64,000 nucleotides of DNA from Pseudomonas sp. DTU12.3 (GTDB lineage: Bacteria > Pseudomonadota > Gammaproteobacteria > Pseudomonadales > Pseudomonadaceae). The translations under genes and the position numbers were made by a program. The notes beneath the pieces were generated by a model that saw only the letters and a list, made by a program, of their open reading frames with translations, was not told the DNA's origin and did not search any database. Location of the stretch: assembly GCF_004124275.1 (NCBI RefSeq), contig NZ_CP027218.1, positions 4,919,001-4,983,000 on the forward strand, in the 5' to 3' direction. Shown piece after piece: positions 40,985 through 49,712 of this stretch. The first letter of the stretch is position 1. Each line of letters starts with the position of its first letter.

Positions 40985-41935
40985 TCAGGCTTCGTCAGTG
41001 TCCGGCTTGAGCGAATGATCGCGGCCCAGGCCCGAGACATGTTGTTTGGGTTGTTCATCGAGTTCGCCGGGGACTTTCTCGCCCGGGTCCTTGCCCTCGC
41101 TGGACATGTGCTCGATCACCGCGTTCATTTCCGCACCGAGCAACAGCACCGCAGCGGAAATGTAGAAGTACAGCAACAGCACGATGATTGCGCCGATGCT
41201 GCCATACATCGCGTTGTAGTTGGCGAAGGTTTTCACATAAAACGCGAAGCCCAACGAGGCGATGATCCACACCACCACCGCGAGTACCGAGCCGGGGGTG
41301 ATGAAGCGGAATTCCTGTTTGACGTCAGGCATCACGTAATAGATCAGCGCCACCGCGACCATCATCAGGATGACGATCACCGGCCAGCGCGCGATGGTCC
41401 AGACGGTGACGATGACTTCCTCCAGCCCGACCTGCGCGGCGATCCAGCCCATCACCTGCGGCCCGAGCACCATCAGCGCGGCGGCCATCAGCAACATGCC
41501 GGCAATGCCGACCGTGTAGAAAACCGACAACGGGAAGCGCTTCCAGACAGGCCGCCCTTCGACCACATCGTACGCTGCGTTCATCGCGCTCATCATCAAG
41601 CGCACGCCGGCAGACGCAGTGTAGAGGGCGATGACGATACCGACTGAAAGCAAGCCGCCCTTGGACTGCTGCAACTGGTCGATTACCGGGTTGACCGATT
41701 CCAGCGCCTGCGGCGGCAGAACCAGTTCCGATTGCAGGCGCAGCCAGGAAAAGAAGTCCGGCAGGTGCAGGAAGCCGATCAGCGCGATCAGGAACAGGAT
41801 GAACGGGAACAGCGAGAACAGCATCTGGTAGGCCAGCGCCGAGGCGTAGGTCGACATCTCGTCGTCGACGAACTCTGTGACCGTGCGCACCATCACGCGG
41901 TGCAGGGGCAGACCTTTCATGTCCGGGAATATCAT
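40985..41935 (-). CDS. YihY/BrkB-family inner membrane protein
   Basis: A membrane protein of 316 residues with six predicted helices. Family motifs are ASALAYQMLFSLFPFILFLI, GVRLMMSAMNAAYDV and YGSIGAIIVLLLYFYISA. The family was once called ribonuclease BN in error; its true function is unknown, though transport has been suggested. The C-terminal tail is hydrophilic and acidic. A GGAG site precedes the ATG. It is cotranscribed with def. Confidence 0.9.
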   Translation of the reverse strand: MIFPDMKGLPLHRVMVRTVTEFVDDEMSTYASALAYQMLFSLFPFILFLIALIGFLHLPDFFSWLRLQSELVLPPQALESVNPVIDQLQQSKGGLLSVGIVIALYTASAGVRLMMSAMNAAYDVVEGRPVWKRFPLSVFYTVGIAGMLLMAAALMVLGPQVMGWIAAQVGLEEVIVTVWTIARWPVIVILMMVAVALIYYVMPDVKQEFRFITPGSVLAVVVWIIASLGFAFYVKTFANYNAMYGSIGAIIVLLLYFYISAAVLLLGAEMNAVIEHMSSEGKDPGEKVPGELDEQPKQHVSGLGRDHSLKPDTDEA

Positions 41936-42050
41936 TCGCGTCTCCTTTCGCCGCTATACAGGTTTGAAGTCGTGGCGACTCAGGGGCCGTTTTTTACATC
42001 AAGGTAGCTTACTTGGCGAACCTTGATGGGCGTCAGCAGAATTTCGACAC

Positions 42051-42075
42051 AAAAACGGCCATCCTTGGATGGCCG
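42051..42075 (-). terminator. Rho-independent terminator of the csbD-like gene
   Basis: On the minus strand CGGCCATCC-AA-GGATGGCCG is followed by TTTTT. Confidence 0.9.
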
Positions 42076-42100
42076 CTCGTGTAATTCGTTCAAGGCTGAA

Positions 42101-42292
42101 TTACGCCTTGTCGACGCCTTTCTTGATAGCGTCTTTGGCTTTGCCGACCGCTTGTTGGGCTTCGCCTTTTTTCTCTTGAACCTTGCCTTCGGCTTGCAGC
42201 TTGGTGTTGTCGGTGGCTTTACCGACGCCTTGCTTGACGTTGCCGACCGCTTCGTTGGCCATGCCTTTTACTTTATCGCCTGTGCTACTCAT
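42101..42292 (-). CDS. CsbD family stress-response protein
   Basis: A 63-residue hydrophilic protein rich in Lys, Gly, Ala and Gln with internal repeats (KGMANEAVGNVKQGVGKATD and KVQEKKGEAQQAVGKAKDAI). It belongs to the CsbD family, induced by general stress in other bacteria and thought to be intrinsically disordered. It is monocistronic, with a strong terminator at 42051. Confidence 0.9.
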   Translation of the reverse strand: MSSTGDKVKGMANEAVGNVKQGVGKATDNTKLQAEGKVQEKKGEAQQAVGKAKDAIKKGVDKA

Positions 42293-42491
42293 GGTGTTTC
42301 TCCTTGGTGCATTAAGGGGGAAAAGTCAGTACGTAATGATTGACTGGCCGGGTTTGCGCCAAGTTTCATTTATTTTTCGCAGGCTCATTTCGTCGCGGCG
42401 TGCAGGTTGGGCTTTATGTTTGTGTGCATTGCCCCGAGAATGCGCAACATATGGGCGCCGTGCGCCAATGAACCGATCCCGCAGGAATGTT

Positions 42492-42869
42492 ATGAAACTC
42501 GATAAAACGCTCGCCATCGCCCGTCGAAACAAGGAACTGGGCGGCGCCGTGCTCGGCACCAACAACTGCCACTTCGCCGAACTGAACCGCAACCGCAACA
42601 TCTGGTGGTTCGATCTGCCGGTGTCGCGTCTGGCGATTGGTCAGTACGAGTGGATTCACCTGTTGATGCACACACCGGCCACCGACGAACTGCTGCACCT
42701 GAAGGTGCCGACGGTGTTTCTGCGTGAGAAGCTCGAGGGGCTGGTGATTCGCAACGAGGGCAAACGCAAGGCGGCATTGAGCCTGGAATTGAGTGCGGAC
42801 AAGGATTCGTATCTGCAGGACATGCGTCCGGCGGGCACCAACGTGAATTTCGCGCCGTTCCGTCAATAG
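42492..42869 (+). CDS. Conserved hypothetical protein, 125 residues
   Basis: A soluble protein starting MKLDKTLAIARRNKELGGAV with a perfect AGGAA site 6 bases upstream. It contains IWWFDLPVSRL and LHLKVPTVFLREK; no domain is recognised. The strong ribosome site and codon pattern support a real gene. It is followed by a MITE-like repeat. Confidence 0.75.
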   Translation: MKLDKTLAIARRNKELGGAVLGTNNCHFAELNRNRNIWWFDLPVSRLAIGQYEWIHLLMHTPATDELLHLKVPTVFLREKLEGLVIRNEGKRKAALSLELSADKDSYLQDMRPAGTNVNFAPFRQ

Positions 42870-42885
42870 GATTTGTGCAGCCCCC

Positions 42886-43032
42886 TTCCCCTCACCCTAG
42901 CCCTCTCCCAAGGGAGAGGGAACTGACCTAGGTGTCTGAACGAGGTACACCGACCTGAAATATCGAGTCGAACTCAGATTCTGAAAAGCCCCCGATCAGC
43001 TCCCTCTCCTTCGGGAGAGGGCTGGGCGGGCG
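42886..43032. repeat. MITE-like element, CCCTCACCC...GGGTGAGGG family (copy 3)
   Basis: Left end CCCTCACCCTAGCCCTCTCC, core with CGACCTGAAATATCGAGTCG, and a degraded right end (GAGAGGGCTGGGCGGGCGG). It is the shortest copy. Confidence 0.78.
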
Positions 43033-43086
43033 GCGCTCCGATGAGGGGCAGGTTCACCGCATAACTCAAGCCTTGCTCGCCCCAAC

Positions 43087-43114
43087 AAAAAGCCCCGCAT
43101 CTGCGGGGCTTTTT
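43087..43114. terminator. Bidirectional terminator next to fadD1
   Basis: AAAAGCCCCGCA-TC-TGCGGGGCTTTT with A and T runs lies just beyond the fadD1 stop codon. Confidence 0.92.
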
Positions 43115-43117
43115 GGT

Positions 43118-44815
43118 TTAAGCGGCGTTCTTCGCCTTGATCTTCTTCAGCTCTTCATCGCGCAATTCACGGCGCAGGATCTTGCCGACGTTGGTCGTCG
43201 GCAGCGCATCGCGGAACTCCACCGAACGCGGCACCTTGTAGCCGGTGACGTTAGCGCGCATGTGTTCCATCACCGTTTCCTTGGTCAGCGTAACGCCAGG
43301 TTTCGCGACGATGAAAATCTTGATCGCCTCGCCCGACTTCTCGTCCGGCACGCCGATGGCCGCGCACTGCAATACGCCTGGCAGGGTCGCCAGCACGTCT
43401 TCCAGTTCGTTCGGATAAACGTTGAAACCGGAGACCAGAATCATGTCTTTCTTCCGATCGACAATGCGCATGTAGCCGTCCGGCTGGATCAGCGCGATGT
43501 CACCGGTCTTCAACCAGCCTTCGCTGTCGAGCATTTCATCGGTGGCTTCCTGACGCTGCCAGTAACCTTTCATCACTTGCGGGCCTTTGATGCACAGCTC
43601 GCCGATCGCGCCCAGCGGCTGCTCGACACCAGCATCGTCGATGACTTTGCACAGGGTCGACGGCACTGGAATGCCGATGGTGCCGATCTGGATGTGCTGG
43701 ATCGGGTTGACCGTGGCCACCGGGCTGGTTTCGGTCATGCCGTAACCTTCGCAGATCGAGCAGCCGGTCACTGCTTTCCAGCGCTCGGCAGCGGCCAGTT
43801 GCAGGGCCATGCCGCCGGACAGAGTGACTTTCAGTGCCGAGAAATCCAGCTTGCGGAAACCTTCGTTATTGCACAGCGCCACGAACAACGTGTTCAGGCC
43901 GACAAAACCGCTGAACTTCCACTTCGACAGTTCCTTGACCATTGCCGGCAAGTCGCGCGGGTTGCTGATCAGGATGTTGTGGTTGCCGATCAGCATCATC
44001 GCCATGCAATGAAAGGTGAACGCATAAATGTGATACAGCGGCAGCGGGGTGATCAGGATCTCGCAACCTTCGTTGAGGTTGGAGCCCATCAGAGCCTTGC
44101 ACTGCAGCATGTTGGCGACGAGGTTGCGGTGGGTCAGCATCGCGCCCTTGGCCACGCCGGTGGTGCCGCCGGTGTATTGCAGCACCGCGACGTCGCCGCT
44201 GTCCGGGTTGGCTTCAGCCACAGGCTGGCCCAGGCCCTTGCTCAGCACGTCGTTGAACTTGACGGCTTTAGGCAAGTGATAAGCCGGCACCATCTTCTTC
44301 ACGTACTTGATGACGCTGTTGATCAGCAGGCGCTTGATCGGCGGCAGCAGGTCGGCAACTTCAGTGACGATAACGTGTTTGACGCCGGTTTTCGGCACCA
44401 CGGCTTCGGCCAGGTGCGCCATGTTTGCCAGGCAAACGAGGGCTTTGGCACCGGAGTCGTTGAATTGGTGTTCCATTTCCCGCGCGGTATACAGCGGGTT
44501 GGTATTGACCACGATCAGCCCGGCACGGATCGCACCGAAGACGGCCACCGGGTATTGCAGAACGTTGGGCAATTGCACGGCGATTCGATCACCGGGCTGC
44601 AAGTCGGTATGCTGTTGCAAATACGCGGCAAACGCACCGGACAATTCGTACAGTTCACCGTAGGTGATTGTCTTGCCCAGGTTGCTGAAAGCCGGTTTGT
44701 TGGCGAAGCGTTGGCAGGATTGCTTCAACACTGCCTGAATGTTCGGATACTCGTCTGGATTGATGTCGGCAGCAATTCCAGCCGGGTATTTATCCTTCCA
44801 AAAGTCTTCGATCAT
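43118..44815 (-). CDS. fadD1: Long-chain fatty acid-CoA ligase FadD1
   Basis: It activates fatty acids to acyl-CoA with ATP for beta-oxidation. The 565-residue adenylate-forming enzyme has the P-loop-like YTGGTTGVAKGAMLTH, the GYGMTETSPV motif, the SGDI-type GDIALIQPDGY, and the C-terminal GKILRRELRD catalytic lysine. Naming follows the P. aeruginosa order fadD1-fadD2-lipase-MaoC. It lies 347 bases downstream of fadD2 on the same strand and probably has its own promoter. Confidence 0.94.
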   Translation of the reverse strand: MIEDFWKDKYPAGIAADINPDEYPNIQAVLKQSCQRFANKPAFSNLGKTITYGELYELSGAFAAYLQQHTDLQPGDRIAVQLPNVLQYPVAVFGAIRAGLIVVNTNPLYTAREMEHQFNDSGAKALVCLANMAHLAEAVVPKTGVKHVIVTEVADLLPPIKRLLINSVIKYVKKMVPAYHLPKAVKFNDVLSKGLGQPVAEANPDSGDVAVLQYTGGTTGVAKGAMLTHRNLVANMLQCKALMGSNLNEGCEILITPLPLYHIYAFTFHCMAMMLIGNHNILISNPRDLPAMVKELSKWKFSGFVGLNTLFVALCNNEGFRKLDFSALKVTLSGGMALQLAAAERWKAVTGCSICEGYGMTETSPVATVNPIQHIQIGTIGIPVPSTLCKVIDDAGVEQPLGAIGELCIKGPQVMKGYWQRQEATDEMLDSEGWLKTGDIALIQPDGYMRIVDRKKDMILVSGFNVYPNELEDVLATLPGVLQCAAIGVPDEKSGEAIKIFIVAKPGVTLTKETVMEHMRANVTGYKVPRSVEFRDALPTTNVGKILRRELRDEELKKIKAKNAA

Positions 44816-45047
44816 GGAAGCCCACTCCTCAGCAACGCGAATTCTTCACCGCATTTGATGCGATTATTATTGGTGTGTGTTTTGTATTGGTGAATCTGGC
44901 TTTCAGATAGGCCGAGAAGTCACAAAGCGCGCCGAGAGTAGCAGCTTTGCCGAGGGTCGACTAGAGCCAAAAGCGGCCCATACAGTCATATTTGTGACTC
45001 AAGACTTGCCAGCAGTCATTTTAGAGCAAAAATCCTATAACACCCTG

Positions 45048-45070
45048 AAAGCCCCGGAATCTGGGGCTTT
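45048..45070. terminator. Weak hairpin in the fadD2-fadD1 gap
   Basis: AAAGCCCC and GGGGCTTT flank seven bases. The T-run is short, so termination may be partial. The 347-base gap otherwise holds the fadD1 promoter region (44820-45000) and the following repeat pair. Confidence 0.5.
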
Positions 45071-45075
45071 AAAGC

Positions 45076-45150
45076 AAAAGATCGCAGCCTGCGGCAGCTC
45101 CTACATGGGAATGGGTTTCCTGTAGGAGCTGCCGCAGGCTGCGATCTTTT
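45076..45150. repeat. Inverted pair of GGAGCTGCCGCAGGCTGCGATC-type repeats
   Basis: Facing copies flank about 20 bases, directly downstream of the fadD2 stop. Confidence 0.85.
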
Positions 45151-45162
45151 CGTTTTCAGACG

Positions 45163-46851
45163 TTAAGCGATATCGCGCAACTCACGGCGCAGGATCTTGC
45201 CGACCGGCGTCATCGGCAACGACTCGCGCAACACAATGTGTTTCGGCACTTTGTACGCAGTGAAATTCTCCTTGCAGTAGGCCTTCAGCTCTTCAAGGCT
45301 GACGCCGGTTTCCCGCGCCACCACAAACAACTTCACCGCCTCGCCCGAACGTTCATCCGGCACGCCGATCACCGCACAGTTGGCGACTTTCGGGTGGGCC
45401 ATGACCACGTCTTCGATCTCGTTCGGGTACACGTTGAAACCGGAGACGATGATCATGTCCTTCTTGCGGTCGACGATGCGCACAAACCCATCCGGATCGA
45501 TCACCGCAATGTCGCCGGACTTGAACCAGCCCTCGGCATCCAGCACTTCGGCGGTGGCCTCGGGCTTATGCCAGTAGCCCTTCATGATCTGCGGGCCTTT
45601 GATGCACAACTCGCCCCGCTCGCCCATCGGCTGCTCGACGCCATCATCGTTGATGACCTTGAGCAACGTGCCCGGTACCGGCAGGCCGACCGTACCGAGG
45701 CGCGACTGGTCGCCGTACGGATTGGTGCAGGCCACCGGAGAGGTTTCGGTCAGGCCGTAACCTTCGGTGATGCGGCAACCGGTCATCTGCTCCCAACGCT
45801 CGGCGGTGGCCTTGACCAGCGCGGTGCCACCAGAGTTGGTGAGCTTCAGGCTGGAGAAATCGAGGGTCTTGAAATCCGGGTGATCCATCAGTGCGACAAA
45901 CAACGTGTTCAAGCCGAGCAACGCCGAGAAACGCCAGTTCTTCAACTCTTTGATGAAGCCGGCAATGTCGCGCGGATTAGTGATCAGCACGTTGTGGTTG
46001 CCGGACACCATCATGCACATGCAATTCGCGGTGAAGGCATAGATATGGTAGAGCGGCAGCGGCGCAATCATCACTTCCTGGCCTTCGCGCAGCAGTGGCT
46101 GACCGTCCGGGCCGAGCTGCGCCAGACAGGCGCGCACTTGCTGCATGTTCGCCACCAGATTGCCGTGGGTGAGCATCGCGCCCTTCGCCAAGCCGGTGGT
46201 GCCGCCGGTGTATTGCAGCACGGCGATGTCGTCGAGGCTGACCTTCAACGGCTTGATGCCCAGGCCCCGGCCCATGCGCAGCGCGCTCTTGAAGGAAATC
46301 GCCTGCGGCAGCGAATACGCCGGGACCATTTTCTTCACTTTGCTGACCACGGTGTTGACCAGCCAGCCCTTGGCGGTGGGCATCAGGTCGCCCATTTTCG
46401 CTTCGATCAGGTACTGGATGTCGGTGTCGGGCAGCACTTCCTGGACTTTCTGACCGAACATGTTCAGGTACACCAACGCGCGGGCGCCGGAATCCTTGAA
46501 CTGGTGGCGCATCTCCCGCGCGGTGTACAACGGGTTGGTGTTGACCACGATGAGTCCGGCACGCAAGGCGCCGAACACGGCAATCGGGTAATGCAGGACG
46601 TTGGGCATCTGCACGGCGATGCGGTCGCCCGGCACCAGATCGGTGTGCGCTTGCAGGTAACCGGCGAAGGCCGCGCTGTGGCGCTCCAGTTCGGCGTAGG
46701 TCAACGTGACGCCCATGTTGCTGAAGGCCGGGCGGTCAGCGAACTTCTTGCAGGAACGCTCGAACACCTCGATCACCGACTTGAACTCGCCCATGTCGAT
46801 GTCCAGCGGTACGCCGGCCGGGCGTTTGTCGTTCCAGAAATCAGGTTGCAT
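45163..46851 (-). CDS. fadD2: Long-chain fatty acid-CoA ligase FadD2
   Basis: A paralogue of FadD1, 562 residues, with the same motif set: YTGGTTGLAKGAMLTH, GYGLTETSPVAC, GDIAVIDPDGFVRIVDR and VGKILRREL. Its central part has an extra short insertion (DGQPLLREGQ) compared with FadD1. The ATG at 46851 starts MQPDFWNDKRPAG, parallel to FadD1. An AAGAACAA motif overlaps the start codon and may be an Hfq/Crc site. It is divergent from the lipase gene at 47051. Confidence 0.94.
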   Translation of the reverse strand: MQPDFWNDKRPAGVPLDIDMGEFKSVIEVFERSCKKFADRPAFSNMGVTLTYAELERHSAAFAGYLQAHTDLVPGDRIAVQMPNVLHYPIAVFGALRAGLIVVNTNPLYTAREMRHQFKDSGARALVYLNMFGQKVQEVLPDTDIQYLIEAKMGDLMPTAKGWLVNTVVSKVKKMVPAYSLPQAISFKSALRMGRGLGIKPLKVSLDDIAVLQYTGGTTGLAKGAMLTHGNLVANMQQVRACLAQLGPDGQPLLREGQEVMIAPLPLYHIYAFTANCMCMMVSGNHNVLITNPRDIAGFIKELKNWRFSALLGLNTLFVALMDHPDFKTLDFSSLKLTNSGGTALVKATAERWEQMTGCRITEGYGLTETSPVACTNPYGDQSRLGTVGLPVPGTLLKVINDDGVEQPMGERGELCIKGPQIMKGYWHKPEATAEVLDAEGWFKSGDIAVIDPDGFVRIVDRKKDMIIVSGFNVYPNEIEDVVMAHPKVANCAVIGVPDERSGEAVKLFVVARETGVSLEELKAYCKENFTAYKVPKHIVLRESLPMTPVGKILRRELRDIA

Positions 46852-46858
46852 TGTTCTT
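46851..46858 (-). promoter_or_regulatory. Candidate Hfq/Crc CA-motif at the fadD2 start
   Basis: The minus strand reads AAGAACAA, a match to AANAANAA, between the GAGGA ribosome site and the ATG, sharing its first base. Confidence 0.45.
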
Positions 46859-47050
46859 GTCCTCTTTACCTGAGCCGATCCGGGCCGCTTTCTGTCATTT
46901 CTGAAAAAGCGGAGCTTCACGGACACTAGCAGTTATGGCCATTCAGGCAAATAAGGGCAAAGCCGTCATTGATCGTGTGAATCTTCCTGCCGTGGCGTGG
47001 GCTGATCAGACGCGCTATACAATGTTCCGACTCTGAGCAAAGGAATCGCC

Positions 47051-47995
47051 ATGACCCACGACACCCTATGGCTGGACGCGAGTGACCGCAGCCGCCTGTT
47101 CATCAATCGCTGGTTGCCGCTGGCACCGTTGAAAGCGGTGATTCTGCTGGCCCATGGCATGGCCGAACACAGCGCTCGTTATGCACGTTTGGCCGACACG
47201 TTTTGCGACAAAGGTTATGGCGTTTACGCCGCCGATTTGCGTGGCCATGGCAAAACTGCCGATCACGGTACCCTCGGACATTTCGCCGACGATGACGGCT
47301 GGTGCAAAGTGCTCGGCGACCTGGCCAGTATCAATCAGCACATCGGCCAGCAACATCCCGGCGTGCCGATCATCCTGCTCGGTCACAGCATGGGCAGCTA
47401 CCTCGCCCAGGCGTACCTGCTGCACCACAGCGCCAGCCTGCACGGGGCGATTCTCAGTGGTTCAAATTTCCAGCCGGTGGCGCTTTATCGGGCCGCGCGG
47501 CAGATCGCTCGCCTGGAAAAACTGCGCCAGGGTGGCAAGGGTCGCAGTGCGCTGATCGAGTGGCTGTCGTTCGGCTCGTTCAACAACAAATTCAAACCGG
47601 TGCGCACACCGTTCGACTGGTTGAGCCGCGATCCGGCCGAAGTCGACAAGTACGCTGCCGACCCACTGTGCGGCTTTCGCTGCACCAATCAGCTATGGAT
47701 CGATCTGCTCGGCGGCTTGCAGCAAATCAGCAAAGCGTCCAATCTCGCCCAGATCGACCCGGGCCTGCCATTGCTGGTGATCGGCGGCGAATGTGATCCG
47801 GTGAGTGACGGCAAGCGTCTGACAGATCTGGCCAATGCCTTGCGCACGGCCGGCAGCCACAACCTGCAACTGAAGATCTACCCGCAGGCCCGGCACGAAT
47901 TGTTCAACGAAACCAATCGCGATGAAGTGATCGCCGATGTGCTGGCCTGGATCGACCAGGCCCTGAGCCATCCGCGCCCTCAGCGCAGCGAGTAA
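47051..47995 (+). CDS. Alpha/beta hydrolase, monoacylglycerol lipase-like
   Basis: A serine hydrolase of 314 residues resembling lysophospholipase/monoacylglycerol lipase. The nucleophile elbow is GHSMGS (Ser near 118), the acid is in GGECDPVSDG and the histidine in ARHELFNE. The oxyanion region is LLAHGMAEHS. No signal peptide is visible, so it acts in the cytoplasm, consistent with releasing fatty acids for the neighbouring FadD enzymes. It is probably cotranscribed with the MaoC gene 42 bases downstream. Confidence 0.9.
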   Translation: MTHDTLWLDASDRSRLFINRWLPLAPLKAVILLAHGMAEHSARYARLADTFCDKGYGVYAADLRGHGKTADHGTLGHFADDDGWCKVLGDLASINQHIGQQHPGVPIILLGHSMGSYLAQAYLLHHSASLHGAILSGSNFQPVALYRAARQIARLEKLRQGGKGRSALIEWLSFGSFNNKFKPVRTPFDWLSRDPAEVDKYAADPLCGFRCTNQLWIDLLGGLQQISKASNLAQIDPGLPLLVIGGECDPVSDGKRLTDLANALRTAGSHNLQLKIYPQARHELFNETNRDEVIADVLAWIDQALSHPRPQRSE

Positions 47996-48037
47996 TTTTT
48001 TGTGGATTCATTTAATCCGTCACAGGAACCGAGACCG

Positions 48038-48508
48038 ATGACCCAGGTTACCAACATCCCTTACGAAGCCCTCGAAGTCGGCCAGACCGCCAGCTACAGC
48101 AAGACTGTCGAAGAGCGTGACATTCAGCTGTTCGCCGCGATGTCCGGCGACCATAACCCGGTGCATCTGGATGCCGAGTTCGCGGCGGCCAGCATGTTCA
48201 AGGAGCGTATTGCTCACGGCATGTTCAGCGGCGCGTTGATCAGTGCCGCCGTAGCTTGCGAGTTGCCTGGGCCGGGCACTATTTATATCGGCCAGCAGAT
48301 GAGTTTTCAGAAGCCGGTGAAGATTGGCGACACGCTGACCGTGCGCCTGGAAATTCTCGAGAAGCTGCCGAAGTTCCGTGTGCGCATTGCGACGCGCGTG
48401 TTCAACCAGCGTGATGAGTTGGTGGTAGATGGCGAGGCTGAGATTCTGGCACCGCGCAAGCAGCAGACGGTGACGTTGCCTACTTTGCCAGCGATCAGCA
48501 TTGGCTGA
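48038..48508 (+). CDS. MaoC-like (R)-specific enoyl-CoA hydratase (PhaJ-type)
   Basis: A hot-dog-fold hydratase of 156 residues. The hydratase 2 motif is intact: AAMSGDHNPVHLD with Asp and His, followed by AHGMFSGALIS. PhaJ enzymes convert trans-2-enoyl-CoA from beta-oxidation into (R)-3-hydroxyacyl-CoA, feeding polyhydroxyalkanoate synthesis. Its length and place beside the lipase and fadD genes match P. aeruginosa PA3302, known as a PhaJ protein. The ATG at 48038 has an upstream CAGGAA. Confidence 0.88.
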   Translation: MTQVTNIPYEALEVGQTASYSKTVEERDIQLFAAMSGDHNPVHLDAEFAAASMFKERIAHGMFSGALISAAVACELPGPGTIYIGQQMSFQKPVKIGDTLTVRLEILEKLPKFRVRIATRVFNQRDELVVDGEAEILAPRKQQTVTLPTLPAISIG

Positions 48509-48538
48509 TTGATTGGTGGTGTGTCAGTGAGAGCTTTT

Positions 48539-48702
48539 CCCCCTCACCCCAGCCCTCTCCCCCAGGGGGGCGAGGGGGAAGGGAGCCGATCTCTTTGGGT
48601 TTCAAATCCTGAGTTCACCTCAGATCGCTCAAGTCGGTGTATCTCAAACAGCCACCTCGGTAAGTCCCCTCTCCCTCCGGGAGAGGGCTAGGGTGAGGGG
48701 CT
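48539..48702. repeat. MITE-like element, CCCTCACCC...GGGTGAGGG family (copy 4)
   Basis: Ends CCCTCACCCCAGCCCTCTCC and GAGAGGGCTAGGGTGAGGGG. The core is diverged but keeps AAGTCGGTGTA. It is most like copy 1 at 8903 (shared CCTGAGTTC). Confidence 0.8.
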
Positions 48703-48728
48703 CTTGCTTTTGCTTTTCCCTGCCCCAT

Positions 48729-48757
48729 AAAAAAACGCCAGACTAGCTGGCGTTTTG
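48729..48757. terminator. Bidirectional terminator
   Basis: AAACGCCAG-ACTAG-CTGGCGTTT with flanking A and T runs lies just after the stop of the DUF2383 gene. Confidence 0.9.
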
Positions 48758-48773
48758 TGTAATCGTCGAACGC

Positions 48774-49241
48774 TTACGAACGGGCGCGAGCCTGGTTACG
48801 CAGGGCTTTCACCTGATCGTGGTTGCGTTGCACGCCGTGGTATTGGCGTTCAACCAGATCACGAATACCTACCAGGTTGTGCTTGTTGATTTTCTCGATG
48901 GCTTCACGATAAGCCTTCAGTGCGTGATCTTCACCACGCTCGGCTTCGTTCAGCACAGCCTCTTCGTCCTTGCCGGTGAACATGGCTTTGACGTCGACCC
49001 AGCGACGGTGCAGATCACCGCTGACGCTGGTAGAAGTTTCCGGATCGCCGCCCATCGAGCGCACGGCGGCTTGCAGTTCAGCAGCGGCGGTGGCGCAATC
49101 GGCAGAGCGCGTGACAAACAGGGTTTTCAGTTCTGGATGCTTGATGTCTTCAGCGCAAGTCTTGAACCCTTCCTGACCGTCCTTGCTGGTTTCAATCAGG
49201 TCATTGAGTACAGAGATGGCTTCTTTATTCATGTCGGTCAT
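48774..49241 (-). CDS. PA2169-family four-helix-bundle protein (DUF2383)
   Basis: A 155-residue, helix-rich ferritin-like protein starting MTDMNKEAISVLNDLIETSK. The repeated E/H spacing (ALKAYREAIEKINKHNLVGI, LVERQYHGVQRNHDQV) is typical of this family. Function is not established; some members accompany stress or anaerobic genes. It is monocistronic with a strong terminator. Confidence 0.88.
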   Translation of the reverse strand: MTDMNKEAISVLNDLIETSKDGQEGFKTCAEDIKHPELKTLFVTRSADCATAAAELQAAVRSMGGDPETSTSVSGDLHRRWVDVKAMFTGKDEEAVLNEAERGEDHALKAYREAIEKINKHNLVGIRDLVERQYHGVQRNHDQVKALRNQARARS

Positions 49242-49446
49242 TTTTCAATTCCTTGCGATCGGTGGAAGATGCAAGGGATATTGCAGTGTGCGTGCCAGCT
49301 TTTTCTCAACAATCAAAGTGTTATAAATCAACAACTTAAAGTTAAGTGAACTATCTGTATCGCGGTTATTTGCATGATCTGTCATTTGGCCTGCATGCAG
49401 AATGCCTGTATTTTCCAATCTGATTTGAAGCCAGACGATCTCACTG

Positions 49447-49683
49447 ATGAATCCCGAAAAACTCGAACTGCTGATCACCCGCGAAATGCCTTTCGGCAAA
49501 TACAAGGGCCGGATCATTGCGGACCTGCCGGGGCCGTACCTGAACTGGTTTGCCCGGGAAGGTTTCCCCCACGGCGAACTCGGCGGCCTGCTCGCGCTGA
49601 TGCAGGAGATCGACCACAACGGCTTGTCGGACTTGCTCGAACCGCTGCGCGCCAAACATGGCAAACCTGCCCCGCGCCACTGA
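49447..49683 (+). CDS. DUF3820 family protein
   Basis: A small protein of 78 residues with the family core MPFGKYKGRIIADLPGPYLNWF. DUF3820 proteins have been described as putative quorum-sensing-regulated factors; the biochemical role is unknown. It lies 29 bases before the PLP enzyme gene, so the two may be cotranscribed. Confidence 0.88.
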   Translation: MNPEKLELLITREMPFGKYKGRIIADLPGPYLNWFAREGFPHGELGGLLALMQEIDHNGLSDLLEPLRAKHGKPAPRH

Positions 49684-49712
49684 AGCGCCCTCCTCTTATA
49701 GAGCCAGCCGCC

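Noticed and set aside
43073..44893. A 606-codon open frame antisense to fadD1
   Set aside because: It is a shadow of GC-rich codon use; FadD1 on the other strand has every catalytic motif and the antisense protein matches no family pattern.
45238..46929. A 563-codon open frame antisense to fadD2
   Set aside because: Same cause as the fadD1 shadow; composition is Arg/His/Val-biased and motif-free.
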